A DNA stretch of 64,000 nucleotides, from NCBI RefSeq assembly GCF_030717945.1, contig NZ_JAVAIM010000001.1:1425131-1489130 (forward strand). Reading direction: 5' to 3'. Shown here piece by piece: positions 62,897-64,000 of this stretch. The stretch's first letter is position 1. Each line of letters opens with the position of its first letter. Below the pieces are notes generated by a model. It made no database searches. It was not told the origin of the DNA and was given only the letters and a program-made list of their open reading frames with translations. The position numbers and the translations under genes are program-made. This DNA is from Qipengyuania profundimaris (GTDB lineage: Bacteria; Pseudomonadota; Alphaproteobacteria; Sphingomonadales; Sphingomonadaceae).

Positions 62897-63853
62897 AGCG
62901 AAGCGCCGCATGTCTAGGCTTTCCTGCACTGCGACCACCTGCTCGCCAAAGAGCCGCGACGCGAGCGTGGAGCGGGCGTAGAACGGCTCGTCCTCCCAGG
63001 TCTTGATTACGCTCGCATGGCCGCGATCGGCGCGGGTCTTGCGCTCCATCTGCCACAGCGTGCCGGGCAGGGGTGCGGCGAGAGGGAGGGGGGCGCTGTG
63101 CGGCAAGCCCGTCCGGTCGAAGCGGATGGCGCTGGCGAAATGCGATCCGTCGCGGCGGCGGCCTTCGTAGCAGACCAGCGCGCCGTCGCTCAGATGCGCT
63201 CGCGACCAGTGCCAAACGTCGAAGCCCTCTTCGAGCGACTCGGTGCCGCGGTTCGAATCCAGATAGGCGCTGCCGGTCCATGAGAGGCCCGGCTCGTCGA
63301 ACGCGACTTCGATGCGCGCGCGGGGGGCGAGGCAGTGCCAGATGTGGCGCGTCTGCGGATCGAGCGCATAGCTCACCGGGTTGAGCGCTTCGGGGATGAC
63401 GCGCACCTTGCCGCGCACCGTCCGTCGCCAAGGGATGCCGACCCGCTTGTCGCGTTCCACGATGTCGATTTCCAGCGCCTCGCCGGTCCAGCGCACGCTG
63501 CTCGGGCCGATCGCGAGCGTATCGCGTTCCTGCACCACCGCACCGTGCGGGCGCTCGGTCATGGTCCAGCGGCTGCGCGGACCATAGAGCGCGACGTTGA
63601 GGGCGGCATGGTCGCGCGGATCGTGCCTGCCGCTGGCCTTGTAATAGGGCGAAAATACGCTGCCGATGAAGGCGATGATCGTCAGGCCGTGCTTCCGGTC
63701 CTCGCTGATTGCATCGACATACCACCAGCCGTAGCCGCCGGGTGGAACCGGCGCGTCGAAGCGCGGTCTGCCATCAGGGTGCGGGCCGCCAGCTGCCCGG
63801 ACAAGGCGGCCATTGGCACGCCCGCGCCAGGATGGGTGCTCCCCCCGGCGCAA
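62843..63853 (-). CDS. crtC: Carotenoid 1,2-hydratase CrtC
   Basis: CrtC adds water across the C-1,2 double bond of acyclic carotenoids such as neurosporene or lycopene. The conserved start region RFDAPVPPGGYGWWYVDA, GLTIIAFIGSVFSPYY, and later SWTGSAYLDSNRGTESL and FDVWHWSRAH identify the family. No ATG lies upstream in frame: TTG 63853 (336 residues) or GTG 63907 (354 residues) are the only starts before the conserved part. Either way the gene overlaps crtD by at least 170 bases. Its 3' end overlaps the small gene after bchO. Confidence 0.88.
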   Translation of the reverse strand: MRRGEHPSWRGRANGRLVRAAGGPHPDGRPRFDAPVPPGGYGWWYVDAISEDRKHGLTIIAFIGSVFSPYYKASGRHDPRDHAALNVALYGPRSRWTMTERPHGAVVQERDTLAIGPSSVRWTGEALEIDIVERDKRVGIPWRRTVRGKVRVIPEALNPVSYALDPQTRHIWHCLAPRARIEVAFDEPGLSWTGSAYLDSNRGTESLEEGFDVWHWSRAHLSDGALVCYEGRRRDGSHFASAIRFDRTGLPHSAPLPLAAPLPGTLWQMERKTRADRGHASVIKTWEDEPFYARSTLASRLFGEQVVAVQESLDMRRFASPIVQFMLPYRMPRAAG

Positions 63854-64000
63854 TAGAGCCCAGGGATCCGCGTCCGCGCGCCCTGCCGGAGGAAGGATGC
63901 CGCCCACCCGTGCGAGGCCCGTCCATAGAGGGCCCCACCCGTCGAGGGGAACAGCGCCTCGAAGTCCTGCGGCGTCACCAGCGAATGCGGCATGTCCGTT
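63682..64000 (-). CDS. crtD: Carotenoid 3,4-desaturase CrtD (3' end only)
   Basis: Only the C-terminal part is in the window; the frame is open to base 64000. The visible 105 residues include GGALYGRASHGWAASF, PGLYCAGGSTHPGAGVP and MAALSGQLAAR, the C-terminal FAD-binding signature of CrtI/CrtD-type phytoene desaturases; neighbouring crtC identifies it as CrtD. About 27 residues (TRRFHPAATAGGMSMQ...) extend beyond the usual end and overlap crtC in another frame. Confidence 0.9.
   Translation of the reverse strand, partial: TDMPHSLVTPQDFEALFPSTGGALYGRASHGWAASFLRQGARTRIPGLYCAGGSTHPGAGVPMAALSGQLAARTLMADRASTRRFHPAATAGGMSMQSARTGSTA

Noticed and set aside
1-64000. CRISPR arrays, insertion sequences and integrase genes
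   Set aside because: No regularly spaced repeats, transposase-like motifs or paired terminal repeats were seen anywhere in the window.

Overview
The window is high-GC chromosomal DNA from an aerobic anoxygenic phototrophic alphaproteobacterium. It is most likely a member of the Erythrobacteraceae (Sphingomonadales; Erythrobacter/Porphyrobacter-like). The reasons are the bacteriochlorophyll genes bchI-bchD-bchO facing crtC-crtD at the right end, a TspO homologue beside them, an alphaproteobacterial stress-type promoter (GGAAC-N16-CGTT) before a csbD-like gene, and typical alphaproteobacterial core genes. The assignment rests on gene content and protein resemblance read by eye; no database was searched.

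Layout. 1-3357: end of a cytochrome c maturation operon (ccmF, partial, then ccmG, ccmH and a ccmI-like gene), each overlapping the next by 4 bases. 3477-6164: a Kup potassium transporter and a DUF6445-like protein. 6213-9767 (minus): dapF, mtaB, ftsY and yciB, all joined by short start/stop overlaps. 9820-13194: a GGDEF/EAL protein, an EVE protein, an SDR and a CsbD-like stress protein. 13257-20025: a ThDP enzyme, an LplT-like MFS carrier, pgsA, an OxyR-type regulator and rnd. 20191-28080: aspS, a DUF2383 protein, a serine hydrolase, acpP-fabF-mltG, a 2H phosphoesterase and an elongator tRNA-Met.

28162-54349 is a large accessory exopolysaccharide locus. Its core is a Wzx/Wzy-type machine: initiating sugar transferase, outer-membrane barrel, Wzc-like chain-length kinase, GT4, Wzy/ligase, Wzx, and a divergent Wza-like lipoprotein. 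On its left lies a nine-gene minus-strand run of sugar-modifying genes. This run carries a GT4, a secreted GH16, a DAO-family oxidoreductase, a TylC3-type C-methyltransferase, a UGM/amine-oxidase-like flavoprotein, a DUF707 protein, a PhyH-type 2OG dioxygenase, a GMC dehydrogenase with a CC-x4-C iron-sulfur signature, and a small twin-arginine protein. It is flanked by a CDP-glucose-forming cytidylyltransferase, two SDR epimerases, a GT2 and a polysaccharide pyruvyl transferase. This set of oxidising enzymes inside an EPS locus is the best candidate for an undescribed system here.

54611-58378 holds a LuxR-type response regulator, a cell-wall hydrolase, a coiled-coil protein, a PilZ protein and a small secreted protein; the regulators may control the polysaccharide. 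58553-64000 is the edge of the photosynthesis gene cluster: tspO, bchI, bchD, bchO and a small coupled membrane-protein gene, convergent with crtC and the 3' end of crtD.
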